Shown here piece after piece: positions 24,372 through 33,447 of a DNA stretch of 64,000 nucleotides. How positions within the stretch are numbered: the stretch's first letter is position 1; every line of letters starts with the position of its first letter. A model generated the notes under the pieces. It did no database searches. It was not told the origin of the DNA and saw only the letters and a list, made by a program, of their open reading frames with translations. Position numbers and translations under genes: made by a program. Origin of the DNA: Nocardia niwae NBRC 108934 = DSM 45340 (lineage in GTDB: Bacteria; Actinomycetota; Actinomycetes; Mycobacteriales; Mycobacteriaceae); assembly GCF_001613465.1 (NCBI RefSeq), contig NZ_BDCK01000016.1, positions 310,001 through 374,000 of the forward strand, given 5' to 3'.

Positions 24372-26330
24372 TCACAGCGTGCGGGTGAGCCGATCGGTGA
24401 GGATGTGGGCGAAGTGCGCCGGATCCTTCAGTTCACCGCCCTCGGCGAGCACCGCCGTGCCGAACAGCAGCTCGGCGGTCTCCGACAACTCGGTCGCCGT
24501 GCCAGCGTCGGCCTCCTCCCGCTTGGCGGCGTACGCGTCGCGCAGGCCGGTGACCAGCGGGTGGGCCGGGTTGAGTTCCAGGATCCGCTTGGTCTCCGGC
24601 AGCGCCTGGCCGGAGGCCCGGTACATCCGCTCGAGCATCGGCGTGAAGTCGAAGACATCACCGACCAGGCAGGCCGGGGAGGTGGTGAGCCGGTTGGTCA
24701 GGCGCACCTCCTTGACGCTCTGCTCCAACGTCTTACCCAGCCACTGCAGGACATCGGCGAAGTCCTTGTCCTGCTGTTCGCGCAGCGCCTCGGAGGCCTT
24801 CTTCTCCTCCTCGGTTTCCAGATCGACCTCGCCCTTGGCGATGGACTGGAACGCCTTGCCGTCGAATTCCGGCACCGAACCGACCCACATCTCGTCGACC
24901 GGGTCGGTCAGGATCAGCACCTCGCGGCCCTTGGCCTTGAACGCCTCCAAGTGCGGGGAGCTCTCGACCTGCTGACGGGTCTCGCCGGTCATGTAGTAGA
25001 TCGTGTCCTGCCCCTCGGGCATCCGCTCCACATACTGGGCCAGCGTGGTCAGCTCGGTCTCGGAGTGCGTCGAGGCGAACGAGGACACCTGCAGGATCGT
25101 CTCGCGGTTGTCGAAGTCCGAGAGCAGGCCCTCCTTCAGAACGCGGCCGAACTCCTTCCAGAACGTCTGGTAGCTGGTCTGATCCTCGGCGCCCTGCAGA
25201 TCCTTCACCGTGGACAGCACCTTGCGCACCAAGCGCTTGCGGATCATCTGGATCTGGCGATCCTGCTGCAGGATCTCCCGCGAGACGTTGAGCGACAGAT
25301 CCTGCGCGTCCACCACACCCTTGACGAAGCGCAGGTACTCCGGCATGAGCTCCTCGCAGTTGTCCATGATGAACACCCGCTTCACGTAGAGCTGCACGCC
25401 GCGCTTGTGCTCACGGGTGAACAGGTCGAACGGCGCGTGCGAGGGGATGAACAGCAGCGCCTGGTATTCGAAGGTGCCCTCGGCCTTCAACGGGATGATC
25501 TCCAGCGGATCGTCCCAGCCGTGGCTGACGTGCTTGTAGAACTCCTTGTACTCCTCGTCGGAGACCTCGCTCTTCGGGCGCGTCCACAGCGCCTTCATCG
25601 AGTTGAGCGTCTGGTCCTCGAGGATGGTCGTCTCCTTGGCGTCCTCACCCTCGCCCTCGGTGACGGTCCGCTCCACCTGCATGCGGATCGGCCACGCGAT
25701 GAAGTCGGAGTACTTCTTGACGATCTCCCGCAGCTTCCATTCCAGCGTGTAATCGAAGAGGTGATCCTCCTCGTCCACCGGCTTCAGCTGCAGCGCGACC
25801 GACGTGCCCTGCGGGGCCTCGTCGAGTTCTTCGATCGTGTAGGTGGAGCTGCCCGCGCTCGACTCCCACCGGGTGCCGGTGGTCTCCCCCGCCCGCCGGG
25901 TGGTCAGGGTGACCTTGTCGGCCACCATGAAAGTCGAGTAGAAACCGATGCCGAATTGGCCGATCAGTTCCTCCGCCGCCGCCTCGGACTTGGCCTCGTT
26001 CAGCTTCTTGCGCAGCTCGGCGGTGCCGGACTTCGCGAGGGTGCCGATCAGGTCGACGACCTCGGCGCGCGACATGCCGACGCCGTTGTCCCGCACGGTC
26101 AGGATCCGGTTGTCCTTGTCGACCTCCAGCTCGATGTGCAGATCGGAGGTGTCGACGTGCAGATCCTTGTCCCGGAAGGACTCCAGCCGCAGCTTGTCCA
26201 GCGCGTCGGAGGAATTCGAGATCAGCTCCCGCAGGAAGGTGTCCTTGTTGGAGTAGACGGAATGGATCATCAGCTCGAGCAGCTGATGGGTCTCTGCCTG
26301 GAACTCGAGTTGTTCGACGTGCTCTGTCAC
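24372..26330 (-). CDS. htpG: Molecular chaperone HtpG (Hsp90)
   Basis: 652 residues from GTG. The GHKL ATPase domain shows FLRELISNSSDALDKLRL, DNGVGMSRAEVVDLIGTLAK and IGQFGIGFYSTFMVADKV. The middle domain has the catalytic arginine region (YLRFVKGVVDAQDLSLNVSR), and the C-terminal dimerisation domain is complete. It is an ATP-dependent chaperone in the cytosol. An upstream in-frame ATG (26477) would add 49 residues inside the neighbouring nuclease gene and has no family similarity. It follows the nuclease gene on the same strand after 26 bp. Confidence 0.95.
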   Translation of the reverse strand: MTEHVEQLEFQAETHQLLELMIHSVYSNKDTFLRELISNSSDALDKLRLESFRDKDLHVDTSDLHIELEVDKDNRILTVRDNGVGMSRAEVVDLIGTLAKSGTAELRKKLNEAKSEAAAEELIGQFGIGFYSTFMVADKVTLTTRRAGETTGTRWESSAGSSTYTIEELDEAPQGTSVALQLKPVDEEDHLFDYTLEWKLREIVKKYSDFIAWPIRMQVERTVTEGEGEDAKETTILEDQTLNSMKALWTRPKSEVSDEEYKEFYKHVSHGWDDPLEIIPLKAEGTFEYQALLFIPSHAPFDLFTREHKRGVQLYVKRVFIMDNCEELMPEYLRFVKGVVDAQDLSLNVSREILQQDRQIQMIRKRLVRKVLSTVKDLQGAEDQTSYQTFWKEFGRVLKEGLLSDFDNRETILQVSSFASTHSETELTTLAQYVERMPEGQDTIYYMTGETRQQVESSPHLEAFKAKGREVLILTDPVDEMWVGSVPEFDGKAFQSIAKGEVDLETEEEKKASEALREQQDKDFADVLQWLGKTLEQSVKEVRLTNRLTTSPACLVGDVFDFTPMLERMYRASGQALPETKRILELNPAHPLVTGLRDAYAAKREEADAGTATELSETAELLFGTAVLAEGGELKDPAHFAHILTDRLTRTL

Positions 26331-26356
26331 GACGCGATGGTACCGCCGCGTCCGGA

Positions 26357-28090
26357 CTACCGAGCCGAAGGAGGCACCACCGCGTAACCCGGAACGGCCT
26401 CGGCCGATCGCGGATCGGTAGCCGGCCGGAAGTCGGCGATGCCGGGAACCTCCGCGTCGGCGCGGGTCGTCATCCACTCACGCAGCACCTGGGTGGCCCG
26501 GACGTCGTCCTCGTTGTACTCCAGCAACCGGGTGCGCTGGGTCTGATCCGGCGCGGCGCCGTCGTAACCGACCGCGAGCCGATACCAGCTCATCGACGCC
26601 TCGCCGCCCGCCTCGGGATCACGCCACGAGAACCCGGCCACCGGCGCGATCTTCTTCAGCCCCTTGCCGTTCGGGCAGATGAACTGGTCGGAGACGGCCT
26701 GGAACATGTCCACCCATTGCGGCCCGTCCACGAACGCGCGCACCTGCTCCACCGTCGGCACACCGGGGCGGCCCGCGAACCGGCGCGCCGATTCGTACAG
26801 CCACTTGTCCTCGGCGGTGCGTGAATAGCAGTACGCGGCAAACGTCTTGCCCGCCGCGGCCGCCTCGGCGCGCACCGTCATCAGCCAGGACCAGAACTCA
26901 CCGAAGGAGCGGCCCTCGTCCTCGGTGGGCAACGGATCCCAGGTGACGAACGGGCGGTAGACACCATTCAGCAACGTCCCCCACAGGTACGCGCCGTACT
27001 CCTGGAAGCTCTCCAGATCGACGTCGACCTCCACGTCCGCCCGCCGCACCCGCACACGTTCGACGCGCCGCACCACCGGCGCGCCTGCGATCCATGCCCG
27101 CGCCGTGACCACGGCCTCGTCGAACGGGCCGTGCTGCCAGTCCTCGGGCTCCTCCCCCGCCCAGGCGGCGAGCTCATCGATCGTCTCGATGTCGTGCCTG
27201 CGCAGCACCTCGGCGCGCGAACCGGGCGCCACCAGGCTGACGTCGCGGTGCTCGATCAACCAGCCCTCGCAGCTCGGGCCATCGATCCCCCGCGTCCACC
27301 ATGGGCACTGCCTGCATTCGGGCACCTTCGAGGGGATGGTCGGCAGCTCGCCGCGCACCACCGCGATCCGATCGGCGTAGCGGCGGTCGTAGTCGGCCAG
27401 CAGCGGAGCCAGATCGTGGACCAGGATGCGATCGAAGTCGAAGCCGATGACACCGCCCAGCAGCGCGGGGCTGGCCAGACCGTGACGTTGCAGCATCCGG
27501 TGCAGATGGGCGAGCCGCTGCTGGTCGCGGGGCTGCGGACGCAGCTTGCGGTGCGGATCCGGTTGCGGATTCCAGTGATAGGGATCGGAGGTGGTGGGGT
27601 GGAAATCGGCCGGTTCGGGTTGCCGCGGGTCGGTCACCTTGTGGTTCACCACGATGACCGGGATGTACCCGCCGCGGTCGGCGTCGCGCAGCAGGATCTC
27701 CGAGCCCCCGCGCCTCCCGGTGTCCGGCTCCTGCGGTAGCAAGCCGCCCCAGATGTGCCGCGTGCCTGCTTCGCACGCGCGCATGGTGGCTTCGGCGCGC
27801 TCGGCGGCGCGTAGGCCCGGGTCGATCACCACCCAGGCGTCCGGGTCGGCGCCGACCAGCGCGTCGCGCACCCGGAGGCGGTGCGCGGCGGCGGCGTCCC
27901 GGCGCTGGCGTACGCCCGCGTCCTCGGAAATCCCCGCCAGTGCGTCGGGGTACGTGGCGTCCAGACGCAGCCGATGGCGGCAGCCGATCAACGCCCTGGC
28001 ATCGATGAAGGCGGTCGGCACGTCGGTGGCCCGATCCACGGCCGTTCCGTTGCGCTTGCGACCATCCCGGTCACCGATGTCCGAATCCAC
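26357..28090 (-). CDS. TM0106 family RecB-like nuclease
   Basis: 577 residues from GTG. The N-terminal half is a RecB/Cas4-like module with a cysteine set (CRQCPWWTRGIDGPSCEGW) suited to an Fe-S cluster and the GGVIGFDFDRILVHDLAP region. The C-terminal half is a DEDD-type RNase H-like (YprB-like) domain beginning DVEVDVDLESFQEYG and ending EYNEDDVRATQVLREWM. The nuclease polarity and role are unknown. It is found upstream of htpG on the same strand. Confidence 0.8.
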   Translation of the reverse strand: MDSDIGDRDGRKRNGTAVDRATDVPTAFIDARALIGCRHRLRLDATYPDALAGISEDAGVRQRRDAAAAHRLRVRDALVGADPDAWVVIDPGLRAAERAEATMRACEAGTRHIWGGLLPQEPDTGRRGGSEILLRDADRGGYIPVIVVNHKVTDPRQPEPADFHPTTSDPYHWNPQPDPHRKLRPQPRDQQRLAHLHRMLQRHGLASPALLGGVIGFDFDRILVHDLAPLLADYDRRYADRIAVVRGELPTIPSKVPECRQCPWWTRGIDGPSCEGWLIEHRDVSLVAPGSRAEVLRRHDIETIDELAAWAGEEPEDWQHGPFDEAVVTARAWIAGAPVVRRVERVRVRRADVEVDVDLESFQEYGAYLWGTLLNGVYRPFVTWDPLPTEDEGRSFGEFWSWLMTVRAEAAAAGKTFAAYCYSRTAEDKWLYESARRFAGRPGVPTVEQVRAFVDGPQWVDMFQAVSDQFICPNGKGLKKIAPVAGFSWRDPEAGGEASMSWYRLAVGYDGAAPDQTQRTRLLEYNEDDVRATQVLREWMTTRADAEVPGIADFRPATDPRSAEAVPGYAVVPPSAR

Positions 28091-28551
28091 GCTAAGCAGT
28101 ATGGTCCCTACCCCCGACAGTGTTGAATTCCAGCGCCTGCGGCGCTGGGTGTTCGCGGCCCCTCATGGCTCGCCTTCGAGCTACCGCCGCTTGCTCCTTC
28201 GTCGCGTACACGGCGGCCGCTCGAACGCGAGCCGGGCCGCGAACGGCGGATGCTCGGTCTCGCTTCGCTCGAAACCGGGAGTTGAGGTGGGTGGTTGCGT
28301 CGGGCGGTGATCGCCGCATCCAGAGCAGGGCAGGACGGGGGGGCACGAGATATCCGGCCGGCTCGCTCGGGACGGAAATCGGTTGCGTGGTGATGGCGAG
28401 CGCCCAGTGCGGAGGGCGGGGGCCACACCCGCACTACCCTCGCAGCTGACACAGGGGACCCGATAGGGTATCGGCAAAGCGTGTGACATGGGCGGACGGG
28501 CTTCCCCGGCGTCGTACTGCCATGGCGAACCAGCATGACGGAGGGCCTTCG
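28091..28551. other. Intergenic stretch with dispersed repeat copy B
   Basis: No supportable gene in about 460 bp. Its left part is the dispersed repeat. The right end carries the ribosome binding site of the DUF6474 gene (GGAGGG, 28540-28545). Confidence 0.6.
28120..28286 (+). repeat. Dispersed structured repeat, copy B
   Basis: About 167 bp in the same orientation as copy A. The perfect hairpin CCAGCGCC-TGC-GGCGCTGG is at 28130-28148, and the 3' part (GCGAGCCGGGCCGCGAACGG, then ATGCTCGGTCTCGCTTCGCT) is nearly identical. Confidence 0.8.
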
Positions 28552-29211
28552 ATGGGGTTGTTCACGAAGCGCAAGCGGCGGCCGAGCCGCAGGGCCGAGG
28601 CGAAAGCCCTCAAGCACAAGGCCGCGATCGAGGCCAGGCTCGCCGCGAAGAACGACCGTAAGGCACGTCGCGCCGAGGCCCGCACCCAGCGCAAGGTGGC
28701 CAAGGCGCAGATCGCGGCGTTCCAGGCGGAGGAGAAGGCGGCGCTGAAGGTGGCCGCCAAGGCCGAACGGGATCCGTTCAGCGCGAGCCAGGTGAAGAAG
28801 TACCTCGGCGTGGCGCGGGTGCTCATCCCGGTGCTCGCACCGCTCGCCTACCGCGGCGCCACCTTTCTGCGCGGGCAGTTGGACACCCGCCGCGCGCAGC
28901 AACTCGGCGTCGGCATCGACCAGCTCGGCGACTTCAGCGGCCACGGCGCCAAGCTGCAGGCGCGCATCACGAATGCCGAAGCGGCGCTGGCGAAGATCGG
29001 CGCACAGAACGGCGGCGCACAGAACGGCAAGGACAAAGGCGAGACGCAGAAGTTCGTCACCGCCACCAAGGACCGCCTCGGCAGCCTGACGGCCGCCGTG
29101 CACACCTCCGATCAGATGCCGGCCAACCGCCGCCGTTCGGTGCACGCGTCGATCTCCCACGAGCTGTCCGGCATCGAGTCCGACATCCTGGCCCGGCTCG
29201 GCGTGCGCTGA
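28552..29211 (+). CDS. DUF6474 family protein
   Basis: 219 residues. The N-terminal 80 residues are highly basic and Lys/Arg/Ala-rich (GLFTKRKRRPSRRAEAKAL), predicted helical or coiled coil. A conserved core VKKYLGVARVLIPVLAPLAY is followed by RGQLDTRRAQQLGVGIDQLG. The DUF6474 family is restricted to actinobacteria and has no known function. The start at 28552 is set by GGAGGG six bases upstream. Confidence 0.75.
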   Translation: MGLFTKRKRRPSRRAEAKALKHKAAIEARLAAKNDRKARRAEARTQRKVAKAQIAAFQAEEKAALKVAAKAERDPFSASQVKKYLGVARVLIPVLAPLAYRGATFLRGQLDTRRAQQLGVGIDQLGDFSGHGAKLQARITNAEAALAKIGAQNGGAQNGKDKGETQKFVTATKDRLGSLTAAVHTSDQMPANRRRSVHASISHELSGIESDILARLGVR

Positions 29212-29225
29212 GCGTCCGCGTCCCG

Positions 29226-29756
29226 ATGTCCCAGCACCCGATCACCGGCCGGCTGCGTGGTGGCCTGGTCGGCGTGCTGGTAGGCGCGATGGCGGTGGCA
29301 GCACACGGTGCGGCGGGTGGAGGAGCGCCCGGCTCCACCGAGCTCACGCTACTGCTGCTGATCGCCGCCGGAGTCGGTTCGGCCGCGGGAACCGTGCGGG
29401 CGCACCCGTCCGTCGTCGCCGGGTTGCTCGGCGCCGGTCAACTGCTCAGCCACGCCGCCCTGTCGGTTCTGCTCGGCCACGATCACGCCGAAACCGGCTC
29501 CAGCGCACTGTCTTCTCCGCTGCCGACGGGATGGATGGTGCTCGCGCACACCGTCGCGACGATCGGCTGCGCGGCGCTGATCCTGCTCACCGAGCGGCTC
29601 TACGCCGCTGCCTCCGGCGCACTACGCGCGATATTCGCGCCGCCGCGGCGGGCGCGGATCGTCAGCGCGCCGCTCTGGCCGGATTCCGGCCTTCCCCCCT
29701 ATCGCTGTGCTCCACTCGGTGCGCTCGGCCCGCGTGCGCCGCCGGTGTCGGTCTGA
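29226..29756 (+). CDS. Membrane protein of a copper-type cluster
   Basis: 176 residues with four or five transmembrane helices. The N-terminal helix is GGLVGVLVGAMAVAAHGAAGG, and a His-containing loop HAALSVLLGHDHAET sits between helices. It starts 14 bp after DUF6474 and is followed after 40 bp by YcnI, CopC and CopD genes. In related genomes a similar membrane protein precedes ycnI. A role in copper handling is inferred from position and histidines only. Confidence 0.65.
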   Translation: MSQHPITGRLRGGLVGVLVGAMAVAAHGAAGGGAPGSTELTLLLLIAAGVGSAAGTVRAHPSVVAGLLGAGQLLSHAALSVLLGHDHAETGSSALSSPLPTGWMVLAHTVATIGCAALILLTERLYAAASGALRAIFAPPRRARIVSAPLWPDSGLPPYRCAPLGALGPRAPPVSV

Positions 29757-29796
29757 TCGCCCGGTACACCCTTCCCTTCGCACAGGAGGCTTCAGC

Positions 29797-30453
29797 ATGC
29801 ACAGCTCCCTTTCGCGCGCCGTCGGAACGACGGTCACCACAACGGCACTCGTCCTGCTCGCCGGCGGCACCGCCGCGGCCCACGTCACGGTGGACGCTCC
29901 CGGCGCGACACAAGGCGGATACGCCGTCGCCACTTTCCGGGTGCCCACCGAATCGGACACCGCGAGCACCACAGCGCTCACCGTCACCCTGCCCAACCTG
30001 AAATCGGCTCGGACCGAGCCGATTCCCGGATGGTCGGCCAAGGTCGAACGCAACGACAAGAAAGAGGTCACCGGGATCACCTGGACCGCGGACCCGGGCG
30101 CGCCGGGAATCCCGCCCGGTCAGTTCCAGCGCTTCGCGGTATCCGTCGGGCCCCTGCCCGCGCAGGATTCGGTGAGCTTTCCCGCCAAGCAGACCTACTC
30201 CGACGGCAAGGTGGTCAGCTGGGACCAGCCGGTCGAGAAGGACGGCGACGAACCCGAACATCCGGCCCCGTCGGTCACCCTGGCCGCCGGGAGCGAGCAT
30301 TCGGACGGGCACAAAGTGAGCAGCGAAGCCGCGGACGAGGACTCCGATCACGAGGACGAGACAGCCCGCTGGCTCGGCGGGATCGGTCTCGCGCTCGGAC
30401 TGCTCGGTGTCGCGCTCGGCCTCGGCAACGTCATCCGCGGACGTCGCGCATGA
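29797..30453 (+). CDS. ycnI: YcnI family copper-associated membrane protein
   Basis: 218 residues. A signal peptide ends near TAAAHVTVDAP, leaving the mature N-terminal histidine that YcnI domains (DUF1775) use for Cu(II). The domain contains GGYAVATFRVPTESDTAST and the conserved tryptophan in GITWTADPG. A C-terminal transmembrane anchor ends IRGRRA. The ribosome binding site AGGAGG is at 29784-29789. The stop overlaps the CopC start (ATGA). Confidence 0.85.
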   Translation: MHSSLSRAVGTTVTTTALVLLAGGTAAAHVTVDAPGATQGGYAVATFRVPTESDTASTTALTVTLPNLKSARTEPIPGWSAKVERNDKKEVTGITWTADPGAPGIPPGQFQRFAVSVGPLPAQDSVSFPAKQTYSDGKVVSWDQPVEKDGDEPEHPAPSVTLAAGSEHSDGHKVSSEAADEDSDHEDETARWLGGIGLALGLLGVALGLGNVIRGRRA

Positions 30454-30989
30454 GCCGCCGACTCCTCGCCGCCCTCGTCGCGGGCCTGTTCCTGCTCGGA
30501 TTCGGCATCGCCGCCACCGGTGTCGCCGCCGCGCACTCCGCGGCCACCGGAAGCGTCCCGGACGACAACGCCACGGTGGACGCCGGGCCGGAGCGCGCCA
30601 GCGTGACGTTCAACGAGGCACTGCAGCCCAGCTTCCCGTCGCTCACCGTCGTCGGACCGGACGGCAATCTCTGGTCCAAGGGTGATCCCGTGGTCGAAGG
30701 CAATACGGTCAGCGTCGTCTTGGGCGAGCTGGGCCCGGTCGGCGAATACACCATCGCCTATCGGGTGACCTCGGCCGACGGTCACCCCGTCAGCGGCAAA
30801 CGGCACTTCACGCTCAGCAAGCCGGGCAACGGCACGCCGGGACCGAAACCGAATGCCCGGGCTCACGACAGTTCCGACGGTTCCGACGGAATTCCGCTGT
30901 GGGTGTTCGTCGCGGGGGCGGTCGTGCTGTTCGGTGGCGGACTAGCGTTCGCGTTGTTCGGCGGCAGGAGCCGCGACCAGAAGCGGTGA
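30450..30989 (+). CDS. copC: CopC domain copper-binding protein
   Basis: 179 residues. A signal peptide ends at VAAAHSAATGSVP, with the N-terminal His of the mature CopC site. DGHPVSGKRHF supplies the second His near the end of the beta-barrel. A Ser/Asp linker and a C-terminal transmembrane helix follow, so it is membrane-anchored. It binds Cu(II) outside the membrane and is thought to pass copper to CopD. Translationally coupled at both ends (ATGA and GTGA). Confidence 0.85.
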   Translation: MSRRLLAALVAGLFLLGFGIAATGVAAAHSAATGSVPDDNATVDAGPERASVTFNEALQPSFPSLTVVGPDGNLWSKGDPVVEGNTVSVVLGELGPVGEYTIAYRVTSADGHPVSGKRHFTLSKPGNGTPGPKPNARAHDSSDGSDGIPLWVFVAGAVVLFGGGLAFALFGGRSRDQKR

Positions 30990-31948
30990 GCGACGTGAAG
31001 ACCGGCGGCCGGGGTGGCGCGCGACGCGCCCCCGGCCGCATGCCCTGGCCTGCGCTGCTCCTGGCCCTCCCGGCCGGGTTGCTCGGCGTCGCACTCGCCT
31101 GGGTCCTGATCCTGCCGGTCCCGCTGCCCGGCGAGGCCGTGGTCCGGATGGTGGCCGACGGCGTCGGGGCGACCGCGCTCGGATTGGCGGCGCTGCCCCG
31201 AGTGACGCCGCGGTTGACGACACCGTGGCGGCTGCTCGCGGCGCTCGCCGGAGTCTGGGCGGTGGCCGAGTTCGCCGTGCTGATCTTCGAAGCAGCCGAG
31301 GTGGTCGGCGTGCCGGTGCGCCAACTGGGCGCGGACGAGTTCGGCACCTACCTGGTCGACGTCAGCGGCGGGCAGGTGGGGATCGCGATCCTGGTCGGCG
31401 TCGCCACGGTGGCCTGCGGGTCGGCGCTCGCCTTCCGGCGGCCCGGGTCCGCCTCCGCCGACCTGGTGCTGGTGTTCGCGGCGGTCGCGCTGGCGTTGCG
31501 GCCGATCACCGGGCACATGTCGCAGCAGGCGTTCGGATCGGTGCTCGCCGCGGTGCACGCCCTCGCGGCGGGCGCCTGGTTCGGGTTGCTGATCGCGCTG
31601 GCGCTGGTCGTGCGGACCCGCGGCGAGTGGGCGGTGGTGCTGCCGAGGTATTCGGCGGTGGCGCTGCCCTTGGTGGCGGTCGTGGCGGTGACGGGGCTGC
31701 TCAACGGGCTGGTCCGGGTCGGAGGGGTGGCTCCGTTCGTCAGCACCGGCTACGGCCGGATCCTGCTGGCCAAGACCGTGGTATTGCTCGCGTTGCTCGC
31801 TCTCGGCTGGTGGTGGCGGCGCAGCTGGGTGCCGAAGGCGGCCGACCACCGGATGGACGCGAACGACTCGCTGCGCCGCGCGGTAGCCGAGGTGATCGTG
31901 ATGGCGCTCGCCTTCGGCCTCGCCGCCACCCTGGCGGTGACAGCCTGA
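30986..31948 (+). CDS. copD: CopD family membrane protein
   Basis: 320 residues from GTG overlapping the copC stop. About eight transmembrane helices. The conserved CopD pattern is present: LRPITGHMSQQAFGSVLAAVHALAAGAWFG and a C-terminal YGRILLAKTVVLLALLALGW. The protein is predicted to move copper across the membrane with CopC. It is the last gene of the coupled ycnI-copC-copD set. Confidence 0.85.
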   Translation: MSDVKTGGRGGARRAPGRMPWPALLLALPAGLLGVALAWVLILPVPLPGEAVVRMVADGVGATALGLAALPRVTPRLTTPWRLLAALAGVWAVAEFAVLIFEAAEVVGVPVRQLGADEFGTYLVDVSGGQVGIAILVGVATVACGSALAFRRPGSASADLVLVFAAVALALRPITGHMSQQAFGSVLAAVHALAAGAWFGLLIALALVVRTRGEWAVVLPRYSAVALPLVAVVAVTGLLNGLVRVGGVAPFVSTGYGRILLAKTVVLLALLALGWWWRRSWVPKAADHRMDANDSLRRAVAEVIVMALAFGLAATLAVTA

Positions 31949-31981
31949 GCCGGATCTCCGCGCCCCGGTTACTGTCTGCGC

Positions 31982-32437
31982 ATGACCGAAGTGAAGATCG
32001 TCGAGGATTGCGTGGCCTCGGCCGAGTCCGCGTTCGCGTATGTGAACGACTACCGGAACCTGTCGCGGTTCCTGCACGGCATCCAGTCCTTCACCCCGGT
32101 CGGCGAGCAGACAGAAGGGGTCGGCGCCACATTCGACGGGCACATAAAGCTCGGGCCCGCCTCGCTGAAGTCGCGGATCCGGGTGATCCGATGGGAGCAG
32201 AACTTCGCGATCGGCGTCGAGTCGATCAAAGGTTTCGACGTCGAGTCCACGTTCCTGTTCCACGCCAAGGGCGGCGACTTGTGCACCGTCGACGCGATCG
32301 TGGACTTCCGAGTGCCAGGCGGTCTGGCGGGACGAGCCCTCGGTAAGACCATCGAACCGTTCGTGAAGATCGCCGTGCAGCACACGACGCACAACTTGGT
32401 AACCCAGATCGCCGCGTTCCACGCCGGCCGTGTTTGA
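31982..32437 (+). CDS. SRPBCC family protein
   Basis: 151 residues with the polyketide cyclase/SRPBCC pattern: an N-terminal strand VKIVEDCVASAESAFAYVNDYRNL, central strands (RIRVIRWEQNFAIGVES), and a long C-terminal helix (FVKIAVQHTTHNLVTQIAAF). It probably binds a hydrophobic ligand. Function unknown. It starts 33 bp after copD and may be read from the same transcript. Confidence 0.75.
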   Translation: MTEVKIVEDCVASAESAFAYVNDYRNLSRFLHGIQSFTPVGEQTEGVGATFDGHIKLGPASLKSRIRVIRWEQNFAIGVESIKGFDVESTFLFHAKGGDLCTVDAIVDFRVPGGLAGRALGKTIEPFVKIAVQHTTHNLVTQIAAFHAGRV

Positions 32438-32518
32438 TCGGCCGCGAGGCGGCGGACGCGGTTGCGCCGGGGGCGGACTCGGTTGCGCCGGGGGCGGCGG
32501 GGTCGGGATGCTGGAAGC

Positions 32519-32893
32519 GTGAGCGCTACACCCTCGTTCGGACAGCGGGTCGGCTATATCTTCGGCCGCACCCTGCCGGAATCGATGTCCGATTGGGTGC
32601 GGGAGGATCTGGTCGGACCCGGCGCCACGCGGCGCTATCTGCTGCGATTCCTGGTGCCCGTGCTTCCGGTACTCATGCTTTTCCTGCTGCTGCCCGGCCC
32701 GTTGTGGATGGGTCTGGCGATGATGGCGCTGCTGTACATTCCGCTGATCTACTTCACCGTGGCGCTGCTGTACGTCTACCGGCGCCATCGGCTGATCAAA
32801 CATGGTCTCGATCCCGCGCTCGCGGACGCCGACGCCCGCCGCCGGGACGAGCGCGAGCGGGTCGACTACGAGCGCAGACACGGACGCGGGTGA
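32519..32893 (+). CDS. DUF5313 family membrane protein (first paralogue)
   Basis: 124 residues from GTG. The DUF5313 pattern runs FGQRVGYIFGRTLPESMSDWV, then DLVGPGATRRYLLRFL, two transmembrane helices and a charged tail RRHRLIKHGLDPALADADAR. The family is actinobacterial and of unknown function. A second paralogue follows 50 bp downstream. Confidence 0.75.
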   Translation: MSATPSFGQRVGYIFGRTLPESMSDWVREDLVGPGATRRYLLRFLVPVLPVLMLFLLLPGPLWMGLAMMALLYIPLIYFTVALLYVYRRHRLIKHGLDPALADADARRRDERERVDYERRHGRG

Positions 32894-32919
32894 GCCACGC
32901 CGGAAGCTAGCGGTGACTT

Positions 32920-32945
32920 ATACCACAGGAATAGCCTTGTGGTAT
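32920..32945. promoter_or_regulatory. Inverted repeat over the start of the second DUF5313 gene
   Basis: ATACCACA (32920-32927) and TGTGGTAT (32938-32945) are perfect 8-bp arms around 10 bases, and the right arm contains the first two bases of the start codon. It could be an operator or a hairpin masking the start. TAGCCT (32932-32937) could serve as a -10 element for a leaderless transcript. Confidence 0.4.
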
Positions 32946-33309
32946 GAACACCCCCACGTTTCGGCAGCGCGTCGCCTACGATCTGGGCCGCGAGCTCCCC
33001 GAGGAGCTGCACGAGTGGGTCATCCACGACCTCGTCGGGCACGGGGCCATGGAACGCTATCTCGTCCGCTTTCTCGGGCCGATCATCCCGTTCTTCGCCT
33101 TGGTGCTGCTGTTCCCCGGCCCGATGCCCCTGAAGATCGGCTTGATCGTGATGATGATCGTCCCGCTGGTCGTCTTCACGGTCGCCCTCAGCTACGTGTG
33201 GCGCCGCTTCCGCTTGGTCCAGCACGGCCTGAACGCCGAATTGCTCGACCACGGCAAGTGCACCGAACACGACCGCGACCTGTACGAACTGCGCTACGGC
33301 CACCGATAA
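32944..33309 (+). CDS. DUF5313 family membrane protein (second paralogue)
   Basis: 121 residues. TFRQRVAYDLGRELPEELHEWV, DLVGHGAMERYLVRFLGP, two transmembrane helices and RRFRLVQHGLNAELLDHGK align along the whole length with the preceding gene, so the pair arose by tandem duplication. Function unknown. No Shine-Dalgarno is visible; a leaderless transcript is possible. Confidence 0.8.
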   Translation: MNTPTFRQRVAYDLGRELPEELHEWVIHDLVGHGAMERYLVRFLGPIIPFFALVLLFPGPMPLKIGLIVMMIVPLVVFTVALSYVWRRFRLVQHGLNAELLDHGKCTEHDRDLYELRYGHR

Positions 33310-33325
33310 CGCGGCCCTTCGCACA

Positions 33326-33348
33326 CGCGCGTGGACCGACCACGCGCG
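33326..33348 (+). terminator. Hairpin after the DUF5313 pair
   Basis: CGCGCGTGG / CCACGCGCG, a 9-bp stem with a 5-base loop, 17 bp after the stop codon. Confidence 0.5.
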
Positions 33349-33405
33349 CCGGTTACGGACGCCCACGAACAGAGCGATGCTGCGCGAACACCCCAGCTCG
33401 AGGGG

Positions 33406-33446
33406 GGCCGCGAACACCCGGCGCCGCAGGCGCTGGAAAATAACAC
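33406..33446 (-). repeat. Dispersed repeat, partial copy C (inverted)
   Basis: 41 bp equal to the first part of copies A and B in reverse orientation, including the hairpin (here CCGGCGCC-GCA-GGCGCTGG with one changed pair). It ends one base before the rraA GTG start codon. Confidence 0.7.
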
Positions 33447-33447
33447 C

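Noticed and set aside
24348..26387. Plus-strand open frame antisense to htpG
   Set aside because: Shadow of htpG; low-complexity Leu/Arg/His composition.
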